Assembly (NCBI GenBank): GCA_934454115.1
Contig: CAKSFQ010000001.1
Coordinates: forward strand, 186,001 to 250,000
Direction of reading: 5' to 3'
DNA: 64,000 nucleotides
DNA from: an uncultured Clostridia bacterium
GTDB lineage: Bacteria; Bacillota; Clostridia; Monoglobales; Monoglobaceae
In this document: piece after piece, positions 26,366-35,716 of the stretch
How positions within the stretch are numbered: position 1 is the stretch's first letter
Layout of the letters: the number at the start of each line of letters is the position of its first letter
Notes under the pieces: generated by a model
What the model was told of the DNA's origin: nothing
Seen by the model: only the letters and a program-made list of their open reading frames with translations
Database searches by the model: none
Translations under genes and position numbers: made by a program

Positions 26366-26388
26366 AAAAATACCGTCCCCTCTTTCGG

Positions 26389-27822
26389 TTATTTTTTGCT
26401 TATTTTCCCATTTGCAACAGAACAAACCGAAGCCGTCTTTTCTTCCTTTACGATCTGTTGCGTCAACCCAATCAACTCAATACTGAAAACAAGAACCACG
26501 ACCGCGCCCGTCGCCAGATCCGCGATCAGTCCGGCATAAAGTACGCCGTCCAGTCCCATAAACCGCGGTAGGATAAACAATAACGGAATCAAAAGCAAAA
26601 CCTGGCGAAGGGTAGACATGAAATTTGCCTTAAGCGGCTGCCTGGTTGCCTGAAAGTAGCTGGTTGTTACAATCTGGGCGCCTGCAAGAAAGATACCGCC
26701 CAAAAAGATGCGCATACTGCGCACCGCAAAATCCATAAAGGTTTGGTTTTCCTTTCCGAACAGGAGCAAAATCTGTTCCGGGATCGTCTCACACAGAATC
26801 CATCCCACAACCGTCACCGAGATAGACACACAAAGCGCCAGGAGATAGGCGCTTCGCACTCTTTTCAGCTGCCGCGCACCGCGGTTATAGCCGAGAATCG
26901 GCTGGCTCCCCACGCCGATGCCGATACATACCGAAATAATAATCATACTGATTTTCATCACGATGCCCATGGCGCTCAGCGCGATATCACCGCCGACCTC
27001 GCTTTGGTTTCCGTAGGTCACCAAAACATTGTTCAGCACAATATTGAGCACGGTTGACGCAAGTTGCAGCACACAGCTGGATATTCCAAGAATGGACATG
27101 CTACGGCAGATACCGGCGTTGAGCCGCATGGTACGCCTGTGAAGGCGCATCTTGCTCTTTTTGGTAAAGTACACCACCAAAATGACCGCGCTGACCACCT
27201 GGGAGATTGCCGTTGCGATGGCCGCGCCCGCCACATCCCAATGAAACACAAAAATAAAGAGCGGATCAAGCGCTACATTCAAAAGCGCACCGACCACAAT
27301 GCTGTACATCGAAAGATTGGGGTTTCCGTCCGTTCTTGCCATATTGGACATGGACACGCCCAGAACGTTAAAGGGTGCGGCAAGCAAGATGATCGAGGTA
27401 TACTGTCTGGCGTATTCCAGTGTATTTTCGCTCGCACCGAACATTTTTACCAGCGGATCCAAAGATAAAAGCCCTACGATCGCCAAAATCACACCTGACA
27501 AAACGCTCAGCACAAAGACGTTACCGCAAGTCAGCTCTGCCGCCTCTTCATCGTGTTCGCCGAGCTTTAACGCTGCATAGGCGCTGCCGCCGGCGCCGAG
27601 CAGCGTTGAGATGGCAAGAATGATGGTCACAATCGGAAACGCGATTGTGGTTGCCGCGTTGCCGAGATAACCCACACCGCGGCCGATAAAAATCTGATCG
27701 ACGATATTATAAATCGCGTTCACCAGCATGCCGACCACCGACGGCAGCGCAAACCGGAGCAGCAATGCTCCGATCGGCGCACATCCTAAGGGATTGGTTC
27801 CTTTTTGTTGCTTACTAATCAT
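26389..27822 (-). CDS. MATE family efflux transporter
   Basis: A 477-residue membrane protein with about 12 hydrophobic helices arranged as two similar halves, the normal size for MATE exporters (typically Na+ or H+ antiporters). Family-type segments include LRFALPSVVGMLVNAIYNIVDQIFIG near the N-terminus and GIGVGSQPILGYN in the second half. The ATG at 27822 follows AAGGAG by 6 bases. It lies 36 bases after thiN in the same direction. The transported compound cannot be inferred. Confidence 0.9.
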   Translation of the reverse strand: MISKQQKGTNPLGCAPIGALLLRFALPSVVGMLVNAIYNIVDQIFIGRGVGYLGNAATTIAFPIVTIILAISTLLGAGGSAYAALKLGEHDEEAAELTCGNVFVLSVLSGVILAIVGLLSLDPLVKMFGASENTLEYARQYTSIILLAAPFNVLGVSMSNMARTDGNPNLSMYSIVVGALLNVALDPLFIFVFHWDVAGAAIATAISQVVSAVILVVYFTKKSKMRLHRRTMRLNAGICRSMSILGISSCVLQLASTVLNIVLNNVLVTYGNQSEVGGDIALSAMGIVMKISMIIISVCIGIGVGSQPILGYNRGARQLKRVRSAYLLALCVSISVTVVGWILCETIPEQILLLFGKENQTFMDFAVRSMRIFLGGIFLAGAQIVTTSYFQATRQPLKANFMSTLRQVLLLIPLLFILPRFMGLDGVLYAGLIADLATGAVVVLVFSIELIGLTQQIVKEEKTASVCSVANGKISKK

Positions 27823-27858
27823 GAAATTCTCCTTTTGTCTATCGTAATCTACTGTCAT

Positions 27859-28500
27859 CTAACCCTCAGATGGGTTGTCCGTGCAACGCATTACCAGCAC
27901 GGTTCCGCCCTTTGCAAAACGGATTTCGGCTAGATTTCCGCCGTCAAACTGGTTGCTGGATGCCTGGACGCGGTCGCACCGCAGGATCATCCCCTCTGCC
28001 TCGTACTTTAAGCCGTGCACGCAAAAGTCCTTGACATCACCGCCGAACGGAAAAAAGGAAATATACTTTTTCTCGTTCGGATAAAGCACAAAGGGTGCAT
28101 TCTCCATCCAGATTTCCTGCGTGCCGCTTACCATCCGCATACGGACGCCATGGCGGAGCGCATGATACATCAGGCAATAATGCGAATATTCGTGATCGCG
28201 TCGACCGCCGAATCCGCCCAACAGCAGCACATCATCGTACCCGTTTTCTATGGCAAAGTCCAGACACAGATTGGTATCGGTCTTATCCTTTTCCGCCGGG
28301 AAAATCCGGTGCCGAATCTCGTCCGGATACGATTCGATTCCGGAATCCAAATCTCCGATAATCATATCGGGTGTAACGCCAAGCCGCAGCGCATGGCGAA
28401 ATCCACCGTCTGCACACAGAATAAAATCGCGGCCGTATTCCGCTTTCCAAATGCGGTCAGTGTCCATATCACCGCCGCTAAAAATGATACATCGTTTCAC
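27859..28500 (-). CDS. thiN: Thiamine pyrophosphokinase
   Basis: A 213-residue enzyme that transfers pyrophosphate from ATP to thiamine to make thiamine diphosphate. The N-terminal catalytic domain shows CADGGFRHALRLGVTPDMIIGDLDS and the acidic motif KDKTDTNLCLDFA, followed by GGRRDH; a smaller thiamine-binding domain follows. The start is GTG at 28500, sharing four bases (GTGA) with the rpe stop. Order after rpe matches the conserved Firmicutes cluster rsgA-rpe-thiN. Confidence 0.93.
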   Translation of the reverse strand: MKRCIIFSGGDMDTDRIWKAEYGRDFILCADGGFRHALRLGVTPDMIIGDLDSGIESYPDEIRHRIFPAEKDKTDTNLCLDFAIENGYDDVLLLGGFGGRRDHEYSHYCLMYHALRHGVRMRMVSGTQEIWMENAPFVLYPNEKKYISFFPFGGDVKDFCVHGLKYEAEGMILRCDRVQASSNQFDGGNLAEIRFAKGGTVLVMRCTDNPSEG

Positions 28501-29174
28501 GAGAGCACCGCCTCGGCAATACCGGTTAGGTTTTTAACGGCCGCTGCTGCGTCATCTGCACCAAAGACCGACGAGCCTGCTACTAAAATATTCGCGCCGG
28601 CCGCCACCGGCATTGCAATGGTCTTTGCACTGATACCGCCGTCCACCTCGATATCCATAGATGGATTTTCGATATCCGCCATACTGCGCAGCGCACGGAT
28701 TTTTTCATTGACCGCCTCGATATAGGACTGGCCGCCAAAACCAGGCTCTACGCTCATCACGAGAGCGAGTTCATAGTGCGGTAAAATCCCCTCTAAAACG
28801 CCGACTGCCGTCCTGGGCTTAACCGAAATCCCGGCGCGGATTCCAAAGCTATGGATTTGCTCTGCTAGGCGAATCATTTCGGTTTTGTCCCCGGCTGCCT
28901 CGCTATGTACGGTAATTAAATCCGCACCGGCCTTTACAAAGGCCTCAATATATTTTTGCGGTTCGCTCAGCATCAGGTGCACGTCAAAAAACATCTTGCT
29001 GCGCTTTCGCAGGGACTGCACCACGTGCGGCGAATAGCTCAGATTCGGGACAAAGTGCCCGTCCATAATGTCAATATGCAAATAGGTACAGCCGGCACGC
29101 TCGACCTTTTCAACCTCCTCACAAAGCCTTCCGGCGTCAGCCGCCAGGATTGACGGGGCAATTTCAATCTTCAT
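28497..29174 (-). CDS. rpe: Ribulose-phosphate 3-epimerase
   Basis: A 225-residue TIM-barrel enzyme interconverting ribulose 5-phosphate and xylulose 5-phosphate. Motifs: IAPSILAADAGRL at the start, HIDIMDGHFVPNLSY (metal His/Asp), VDGGISAKTIAMPVAAGANILVAGSS near the end and MSVEPGFGGQSY. The ATG at 29174 has GTGAGG ahead; upstream in-frame starts lie inside rsgA. The gene is 7 bases downstream of rsgA, as in other Firmicutes. Confidence 0.95.
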   Translation of the reverse strand: MKIEIAPSILAADAGRLCEEVEKVERAGCTYLHIDIMDGHFVPNLSYSPHVVQSLRKRSKMFFDVHLMLSEPQKYIEAFVKAGADLITVHSEAAGDKTEMIRLAEQIHSFGIRAGISVKPRTAVGVLEGILPHYELALVMSVEPGFGGQSYIEAVNEKIRALRSMADIENPSMDIEVDGGISAKTIAMPVAAGANILVAGSSVFGADDAAAAVKNLTGIAEAVLS

Positions 29175-29181
29175 GATATCC

Positions 29182-30045
29182 TCACTTTCTTTGCTGCATC
29201 TCCTGCAGCAATCTGCAATAACTTTCATGTCTTGACGGAGCGATTTTGCCGTCCCTTAGTGCCGTCAGCACGCTGCAGCCCTTCTCCACCGTATGGCTGC
29301 AATCTCGAAAACGACACATTCCGAGATACGGAACAAATTCCCGAAACAGCGGTGCGTAGTCCGCAATGCCTAAGAGCGACATGTCTAAGCTTCCAAACCC
29401 CGGCGTGTCCATGATATAGCCGCCGCCCGGAATCTGCGCAAGCTCGGTGTGCCGTGTGGTATGCTTTCCCCGTTCTACACGCTGACTGACCGTCCCGGTC
29501 GCAAAGACCTCACGCTCAAAAATCCGATTTAAAAGGCTGGATTTTCCCACGCCGGAATTCCCGGCAAACACGGTGATCTGACCGCGCAGCAGCTCCTTTA
29601 GCTGCGGTACATTCTCGCCTGTCTCAGCGCTGAGAAAAAGGGTGCGAAACCCTGCCGACCGATAGATTTCGGCGTAGGCATCCGCACGGCTTAAATCCGC
29701 CTTGTTCCAGCACAGAATCGGTTTGATTTCCTCATGTTCCGCCGCCGCAATCAGCTTATCCAAAAGATAGAGATTGGGCTTTGGATTTGCCACCGCCGCG
29801 ACAATGGCGATCTGCGTGACATTGGCAACGGGCGGCCGAAGCAGCGCGCATTTCCGCGGCAAAATCTCATCGACCGACCCGGATGCTGCATGCGGATCAT
29901 AGCTGATCCTTACCATATCGCCGACCAGCGGCGTTTGTTTTTCTTTGCGGAAAATGCCGCGGGCGCGGCACTCTAATACACCGTCGGCGGTATCTACATA
30001 GTAGAAACCGCCGATTCCTTTTACAATTCTTCCTTGATATTCCAT
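29182..30045 (-). CDS. rsgA: Ribosome small-subunit-dependent GTPase RsgA
   Basis: A 287-residue circularly permuted GTPase that assists late 30S assembly. An OB-fold N-terminus (1-65) is followed by G4 WNKADLS, G5 SAETGE, G1 GNSGVGKSSLLNRI and the switch region with DTPGFGSLD. The C-terminal zinc-binding group is seen as CRFRDCSHTVEKGC. GGAGA within the end of prkC lies 7 bases before its ATG, so translation of the two genes is probably linked. Confidence 0.95.
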   Translation of the reverse strand: MEYQGRIVKGIGGFYYVDTADGVLECRARGIFRKEKQTPLVGDMVRISYDPHAASGSVDEILPRKCALLRPPVANVTQIAIVAAVANPKPNLYLLDKLIAAAEHEEIKPILCWNKADLSRADAYAEIYRSAGFRTLFLSAETGENVPQLKELLRGQITVFAGNSGVGKSSLLNRIFEREVFATGTVSQRVERGKHTTRHTELAQIPGGGYIMDTPGFGSLDMSLLGIADYAPLFREFVPYLGMCRFRDCSHTVEKGCSVLTALRDGKIAPSRHESYCRLLQEMQQRK

Positions 30046-30048
30046 CCT

Positions 30049-31875
30049 CTAATCTCCGATTCCGGGCGCAACCGTATTAGTCTGGCCGCCTGAGGTTTGG
30101 TTGCCATCGCCGGATGTGCCGCTGCTGCCCTCTGACGGGGTCCTGGTCGGCGCGGTGGTCTTGGCCGGTTTTTCTGTGGGTTCTTCTTCTCCCTCCGGCT
30201 CCTTGGTCGGCTTTTCAGACGCCTTTGGCTTTTCGGTCGCAGCTGTACTTGCCGTCGCGGTCGCAGAAGCCGACGCCGTTTCTTTTGCGGCATCAGCGCC
30301 CTTGCTGACATACAGCGTCACAAGACCGCCCTGAGAAATTGCCGATCCTGCAACCGGCTCCTGGGCAAAGACATGACCTTTTTCGACCGAGTCGCTGGCC
30401 TGTTCAATCACATTGACCTGGAATCCGCCGGATTTTAGTGAAGCCTGTGCCGCTGCGCTCTCCATGCCTACATAGTTTTCCATATTCGAGGCGTTGCTCC
30501 CGGCGCTGACGACGACATAAATCACAAGGTCAGAACGCTTTTGTACCTTTTTCCCGGCCTCCGGGGACTGTTCTAAGATTGCGCCGACTGCCTTGTCGCT
30601 CTGCCGCTCCGACTTCTTAACAATGCTGAAATCATCCTTATACTGCCGCTGCGCTTTTTCTAAATCCATATCGATGAGGTTCGGGATTTCGATCTTATCA
30701 CTGCCGGTAAATCCGAATCCACCCGTCATGGCAACGAAGGCACAGCCGAGCAGCGCAACTACCAAAACAGCTGCAAAAATCGCAATCCAGGTGATTCTAC
30801 GTTCTTTTTTCTTCTGTTCCCGTTTTCTTCTGCGTTCGCTGATCTCTCTCAGTTCCCTCTCCTCCGTTTCCTTCTCTGTCTTTGTAGCTTTCTTTTTTCC
30901 TTTGGCGCCGCTCTTTGCGGACGGCTTTTTCTTTTTGCTTTGATACTGTACAATTGCCTGATCGTCGATCGGATCGATTTTAATGGTAGAATCCATGTCC
31001 TCCGCGACTTCTTTCGGCAGCACGGGCGCCTTTTCCGAAACGTCACAGTTCGGGTTATCCAAAACGCGATTAATATCGTCTAAAAACGCCTCCGCGGTGG
31101 CATAACGCCGGCTCTGTTCCTTCTCCATGGCACGCAGCGTCACCTTTTCCATCGCCGGCGGTATCTCCGGGTTCCATTCGCGCAGGGGCTTTGGCGACTC
31201 CTGGATATGCTTGATGGCAACCGCAACCGGGCTCTCGTCCGTAAACGGCAGCTTACCGGTCAGCATCTCATAAAGCACAACGCCTAAGGAATAGATATCG
31301 GTGCGCTGATCCGTATAGCCGCCGCGCGCCTGTTCCGGGGAGAGGTAATGCACCGTCCCGATCGCATGACCGCCCATGGTCATGGTTGCCTGGGTAGACG
31401 CCCTGGCAATCCCGAAATCGGTTACCTTCAGCACACCTTCTTTGGTCATGATGATGTTTTGCGGTTTAATATCTCTGTGTACCACATTGGCTCTGTGGGC
31501 GGCAGCAAGGCCTTCACAGATCTGCGCGGCAAAGCCTGCCGCCTCACGCCAGGGGAGACAACCCTTTTCAGCGATGTATTCCTTCAGCGTAATTCCCTCG
31601 ATATATTCCATGACGATATAATAAAGACCGCCCTCAAATCCAACATCATAGATGGATACTACATGGGGATTGGAAATGCAAGCCGCCGCCTGTGCCTCAA
31701 CATTAAAGCGGCGCACAAATTCTTTATCATCCTTGAATTCTTCTTTCAAAACCTTAATGGCAACCCAGCGGTTCAACAGGTTGCACCACGCTTTATAGAC
31801 TTGTGCCATGCCGCCTTTTCCGATTTCGGCGCGGATCTCATAGCGGTCTGCCAAAACTTTTCCTACTAAGTTCAT
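30049..31875 (-). CDS. prkC: Ser/Thr protein kinase with two PASTA domains (PrkC/StkP family)
   Basis: A 608-residue membrane kinase. The N-terminal Hanks-type kinase domain (about 12-275) has GKGGMAQVYKA, catalytic Lys41, HRDIKPQN (Asp135) and VTDFGIA (Asp153). A Lys/Arg-rich linker precedes one membrane helix (about 348-370). Outside are two PASTA domains (about 380-445 and 450-515), fewer than the three of B. subtilis PrkC. A 90-residue tail rich in Ala, Thr, Pro, Glu and Ser follows. PASTA kinases sense muropeptides or lipid II and control growth and germination. It is paired with the phosphatase gene, 3 bases apart. GGAGGG precedes the ATG. Confidence 0.94.
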   Translation of the reverse strand: MNLVGKVLADRYEIRAEIGKGGMAQVYKAWCNLLNRWVAIKVLKEEFKDDKEFVRRFNVEAQAAACISNPHVVSIYDVGFEGGLYYIVMEYIEGITLKEYIAEKGCLPWREAAGFAAQICEGLAAAHRANVVHRDIKPQNIIMTKEGVLKVTDFGIARASTQATMTMGGHAIGTVHYLSPEQARGGYTDQRTDIYSLGVVLYEMLTGKLPFTDESPVAVAIKHIQESPKPLREWNPEIPPAMEKVTLRAMEKEQSRRYATAEAFLDDINRVLDNPNCDVSEKAPVLPKEVAEDMDSTIKIDPIDDQAIVQYQSKKKKPSAKSGAKGKKKATKTEKETEERELREISERRRKREQKKKERRITWIAIFAAVLVVALLGCAFVAMTGGFGFTGSDKIEIPNLIDMDLEKAQRQYKDDFSIVKKSERQSDKAVGAILEQSPEAGKKVQKRSDLVIYVVVSAGSNASNMENYVGMESAAAQASLKSGGFQVNVIEQASDSVEKGHVFAQEPVAGSAISQGGLVTLYVSKGADAAKETASASATATASTAATEKPKASEKPTKEPEGEEEPTEKPAKTTAPTRTPSEGSSGTSGDGNQTSGGQTNTVAPGIGD

Positions 31876-31878
31876 GTT

Positions 31879-32625
31879 TTATCCCTCCTGTGCGAAACGA
31901 ATACAAATCGCAGTAATATTATCCCGGCCGCCGCGTTCATTGGCCGCGTCAATCAGTGCCGTCACCGTCTGTTTTGCATCCGCGTCCTGTTCCAGTATCG
32001 AAAGAATCTCCGTATCCTCTAGCATGCCGCTCAGCCCGTCGCTGCATAAAAGCAGACAGTCGCCGGGCAAAAAATCATACTCAAAAACGTCCGCCTCCAC
32101 CATAGGATCGGTGCCGATGGCACGGGTAATCATGTTCCTCTGCGGATGATTTTTGGCCTCCTCGCGGGTCAGACAACCGTTGGCAACCATCTCCTCCACC
32201 ACCGAATGATCCTTGGTAATCTGCATAATCTCATGATTCCTTGCGGCATACGCACGGCTATCTCCCACGTTTGCGATATACGCCTCATCCTTCTCGATGA
32301 CCGCCAGAACCAACGTTGCCCCCATTCCCTTTTGGGTCTGATTCTCGCCTGCCATCTGGTAGATCTTTTGATTGGCTCTATGCACAGCGCGACCAATTTT
32401 TGCCGGCGTCGCTTCGCCTTGCGCGTCCGTCTCCATCAGGATTTCTGCCATAAACTGAACCGTCTTTTGACTGGCGACCTCACCGGCGTTATGACCACCC
32501 ATGCCGTCCGACAAAACACAAAAGCCGTCCGTCTCTCCCTGTTCAAAGCCATAGATACAAAAGCTGTCCTCGTTCAGGCTTCGGACACGTCCGATATCAC
32601 TTGTTCCGTATACATCTAAAACCAA
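31879..32625 (-). CDS. prpC: PP2C-type Ser/Thr phosphatase (PrpC/Stp), partner of PrkC
   Basis: A 248-residue PPM/PP2C phosphatase. Metal-binding motifs: SLNEDSF, VLSDGMGGHNAGEVAS, NVGDSRAYA, LLCSDGLSGM and GGRDNITAI. It removes phosphates placed by PrkC. I choose TTG at 32625 as the start because GGGAGG lies 8 bases upstream and the product then begins VLDVYGTSDIGRVRSLNED like other PrpC proteins. The longer GTG-initiated frame (32652) would overlap rlmN. The rlmN stop is 2 bases away. Confidence 0.93.
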   Translation of the reverse strand: MVLDVYGTSDIGRVRSLNEDSFCIYGFEQGETDGFCVLSDGMGGHNAGEVASQKTVQFMAEILMETDAQGEATPAKIGRAVHRANQKIYQMAGENQTQKGMGATLVLAVIEKDEAYIANVGDSRAYAARNHEIMQITKDHSVVEEMVANGCLTREEAKNHPQRNMITRAIGTDPMVEADVFEYDFLPGDCLLLCSDGLSGMLEDTEILSILEQDADAKQTVTALIDAANERGGRDNITAICIRFAQEG

Positions 32626-32626
32626 T

Positions 32627-33700
32627 TTATGCACCTCCCTGGTACCGGGCACTCGGGTTCATCACCCGTGTGCCTGTTTCCGCCTCGGCACGCAGCTGTC
32701 CGCACGCCGCGCGGATATCGGAACCCATTTCTCTGCGGATGGTCGCAGGGATCCCGCCCTGCGTTAACCATTTTTGAAAACGCTCCACCGATTCGCGGCT
32801 GCCCTGGCGAATCCGATCGTTTCCGGTGTCGTTGACCGGAATCAGATTCACATGGCAGAGCATCCCGGAGAGCAGATCAATCAGCTCTCTCGCCTCGGCC
32901 GCCGTGTCGTTCACACCGTCAATCAAGGTATATTCAAAAGAGATTCTGCGATTTGTCTTTTTGATATAATACCGACACGCCTCCATTAAATCGGCAATGG
33001 AATAACGGCGATTCACCGGCATAATTGCCGATCGCTTTTCATCGCTTGGCGCGTGCAGTGACACAGAAAGGGTAATCTGCAGCTGCTTATCCGCAAGCAT
33101 TTTGATGCGGTCGGCAAGTCCGCAGGTCGAAAGCGTGATATGCCGATGCCCGATTGCAAGCCCCAGCGGATGATGGACATTATCTAAAAAACGAATCACC
33201 GCGTCATAGTTATCCAGCGGCTCGCCCATTCCCATCATAACAATATTGGAAATCCGCGTACCGAGGTCACTTTGTACCGTCAGCACCTGTCCCATGATCT
33301 CGCCGGCGGTCAGGTTCCGCTTTTTTCCGTTTCTGGTGGACGCGCAGAACACACAGCCCATTGCGCAGCCGACCTGAGAGGAGATACAAATGGTATAGCC
33401 GTGGTGATATTGCATCAGCACCGCCTCAATGAGGTTTTCATCTTCTAATTGTAACAGATACCGCCGTGTTTCGTCAATATGTGAAACATATTTTTTTACA
33501 ATCTTTATATGTCCTATCTCATAGTCTTTTCCAAGGCTTTCGCGCAGCGCCTTGGAAAGATCGGTCATCGCACCGATCGACGCTGCGCCGCGGTACAACC
33601 AGGTATAAATCTGCTTTGCACGAAAGCGTGGCTGGTGCAGCGTATTGACAACCAAATCTTCCAGTTCTTCATAAGTAAAATCCAGTAAATTCTTTTTCAT
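32627..33700 (-). CDS. rlmN: 23S rRNA (adenine2503-C2)-methyltransferase RlmN
   Basis: A 357-residue radical SAM enzyme that methylates A2503 of 23S rRNA and also tRNA A37 in some bacteria. The radical SAM cluster motif is CAMGCVFCAST, preceded by ISSQVG. MMGMGEPLDNYD and SVSLHAPSDEKR are typical, and the catalytic C-terminal Cys is expected near DIRAACGQL. AAGGCGG precedes the ATG. It lies between rsmB and prpC, the classic Firmicutes order. Confidence 0.95.
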   Translation of the reverse strand: MKKNLLDFTYEELEDLVVNTLHQPRFRAKQIYTWLYRGAASIGAMTDLSKALRESLGKDYEIGHIKIVKKYVSHIDETRRYLLQLEDENLIEAVLMQYHHGYTICISSQVGCAMGCVFCASTRNGKKRNLTAGEIMGQVLTVQSDLGTRISNIVMMGMGEPLDNYDAVIRFLDNVHHPLGLAIGHRHITLSTCGLADRIKMLADKQLQITLSVSLHAPSDEKRSAIMPVNRRYSIADLMEACRYYIKKTNRRISFEYTLIDGVNDTAAEARELIDLLSGMLCHVNLIPVNDTGNDRIRQGSRESVERFQKWLTQGGIPATIRREMGSDIRAACGQLRAEAETGTRVMNPSARYQGGA

Positions 33701-33709
33701 AAAGCCGCC

Positions 33710-34993
33710 TTATCTCTCCCGGATCAGTTTTGCGATATAAAAACCGCTGCCGCCGGTTTTATGGGTCAGTAAAAGCTGCTCCCGCTCCTGACGGTATTCC
33801 CTGTGCCGCTCTAAAAACGCCGCAATCTGATCCTGATTTTCTTCTCTGAAAATCGTGCAGGTTGAATAAACCAGGGTGCCGCCGATTCTGACATAGCGCG
33901 CCGCGGTCTCTAAAATGGCGCGCTGGATGGCGCAGAGCTTTTCAATATCCTCATACTTTCGTATCCACTTGATTTCCGGCTTTTTATGAATCACGCCGAT
34001 ACCGGAGCAAGGCACGTCCGCAAGAACGCAATCCGCCGCATTTTCAAACTGAGGCAGAAACACCGCGGCATCGTGCGTCTTTGCCTCGATGATGGAAATG
34101 CCGAGGCGCTCCGCCGTCTTTTCAATCAAAGCCGTCTTGTGGGGATGGATGTCAAACGCCAGAATTTTTCCGCGGTTATTCATCATTTCGGCCGCCATGG
34201 TGGTTTTTCCGCCGGGTGCGGCGCAAAGATCCATCGCCGTGTCGCCTACCTTTGGCGCCAAAAGTGCGACCGCCATCATGGAATTTTTATTTTGCGGCGT
34301 AAAAAGCCCGTCGCGATACGCGGCAGAGTCCGTCACCGAGATGGCGCCCTCTACCCGAACGCAGCGCGCGTCCTCTTCGGCAACCGCTGTGACGCCCTCT
34401 TCTTTCAACCGAACAATCAGCGCCTGCTGATCGCATTTTAAGGTATTGACGCGCAGCGTCAGCGGCTGCTTTTGATGCGAGGCCTTTAAGATTTCTTCGG
34501 TTTCTGCAATACCGAACTGCGCAATCAGCTTTTCGGTAATCCATTCCGGACAGGAATAGACCACGCTAAGGCGCATCATCGGATCGGTGGGATACGCAAT
34601 CTCCGCCTTGGTGCGGCTGACGTTTCGCAAAAGGCCGTTGACGTATCCCTGCGCCGCGCCGTGCGCGTACCGCCGCGCCAGCTTGACCGATTCATTACAA
34701 GCGGCGCTGTCCGGGACATGATCCATGCACATAATCTGATAAAGTCCCATCCAAAGGATCAGATGCACCCATAAACTCAGTTTTTTGATCTTCACCTTAG
34801 AGTACCGCGCGATGATGTAGTCAAGCTTTTTCTCGTTTCGGATCACGCCCATAAAGACCTCCGTCACAAAGGCGCGATCCTTGGGCGCGAGCGACGGATT
34901 TTGAAGGATCTCTTTGAGTACCCGGTTGGAGTACGCGCCCTCCTCCTCCATACGGTACAGCCCTTTTAAAATAAGTTCTCTCGCGTCCTTCAT
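33710..34993 (-). CDS. rsmB: 16S rRNA (cytosine967-C5)-methyltransferase RsmB
   Basis: A 427-residue protein. The N-terminal NusB-like helical domain (about 1-130) is followed by a Rossmann methyltransferase domain with DLCAAPGGKTTMAAEMM, the first active-site Cys in LADVPCSGIGVIHKKPEIKW and the second in VYSTCTIFREEN. It methylates C967 of 16S rRNA. The ATG at 34993 overlaps the stop of the upstream metallopeptidase gene (TGATG), with AGGAGA 8 bases ahead. Confidence 0.95.
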   Translation of the reverse strand: MKDARELILKGLYRMEEEGAYSNRVLKEILQNPSLAPKDRAFVTEVFMGVIRNEKKLDYIIARYSKVKIKKLSLWVHLILWMGLYQIMCMDHVPDSAACNESVKLARRYAHGAAQGYVNGLLRNVSRTKAEIAYPTDPMMRLSVVYSCPEWITEKLIAQFGIAETEEILKASHQKQPLTLRVNTLKCDQQALIVRLKEEGVTAVAEEDARCVRVEGAISVTDSAAYRDGLFTPQNKNSMMAVALLAPKVGDTAMDLCAAPGGKTTMAAEMMNNRGKILAFDIHPHKTALIEKTAERLGISIIEAKTHDAAVFLPQFENAADCVLADVPCSGIGVIHKKPEIKWIRKYEDIEKLCAIQRAILETAARYVRIGGTLVYSTCTIFREENQDQIAAFLERHREYRQEREQLLLTHKTGGSGFYIAKLIRER

Positions 34994-35709
34994 CAATCAT
35001 CTCTCCTGCCGCCAAATAAAATGATCAGCCGCAGCAAGCTGGAAATCGCACTGAGCGCCGCCGCTACATAGGTGAGTGCCGCCGCACGCAGCACCGCCTT
35101 TGCGCCGCGCGCCTCTTCCTCGTCCAAAAGATGCTGATTGGTTAAAGTATCCATGGCACGGCGGCTGGCGTTAAATTCTACCGGCAGGGTAATGAGCTGA
35201 AACAGCACGGTCGCAGAGAAAAGCAAGATCCCCACATCGATCAGCGAGGGAAAAACACCGCCCAGTCCCGCAAACACAACACCGATCAAAAGGATCGGCA
35301 TGGACAGCCAGTTACACACGTTCACCAGCGGAATGATCCCGTTGCGTACACGGATCGGCGCATAACCGGTGGCATGCTGAATCGCGTGTCCGACTTCGTG
35401 CGCAGCCACGCCCAGGGCGCCGACCGAGTGACTGCCATACGTTGCGTCCGAGAGCCGAACCACATTGGTTTTCGGATCAAAGTGGTCGCTTAAATTGCCG
35501 CTGACACGCTCGATCCGCACCTGATACAGACCGTTCATATCCAGAATTTTTCTCGCGATGTCGGCGCCGGTATAGCCGCGCCGGTTATAGACCTTTGCGT
35601 ATTTTTTAAACGTTCCGTTTACATTGGCCTGCGCCCAAACAGAGAGCAGCAATGCCGGAAGTAGAATGATAATCGTCCAGTCAAAATAATAAAATGGCAT
35701 AAAAGGCAT
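34993..35709 (-). CDS. Zinc metallopeptidase, YugP family
   Basis: A 238-residue membrane-associated protein of the YugP/DUF232-type zinc peptidase family. The zinc motif HEVGHAIQHA (HExxH) sits at about residues 104-113. Hydrophobic helices lie near the N-terminus (about 8-25), at about 135-160 and 210-232. Specific substrates of this family are not established. It lies between fmt and rsmB, where clostridial genomes often carry it. AAGGAG precedes the ATG by 10 bases. Confidence 0.9.
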   Translation of the reverse strand: MPFMPFYYFDWTIIILLPALLLSVWAQANVNGTFKKYAKVYNRRGYTGADIARKILDMNGLYQVRIERVSGNLSDHFDPKTNVVRLSDATYGSHSVGALGVAAHEVGHAIQHATGYAPIRVRNGIIPLVNVCNWLSMPILLIGVVFAGLGGVFPSLIDVGILLFSATVLFQLITLPVEFNASRRAMDTLTNQHLLDEEEARGAKAVLRAAALTYVAAALSAISSLLRLIILFGGRRDD

Positions 35710-35716
35710 AAAATCT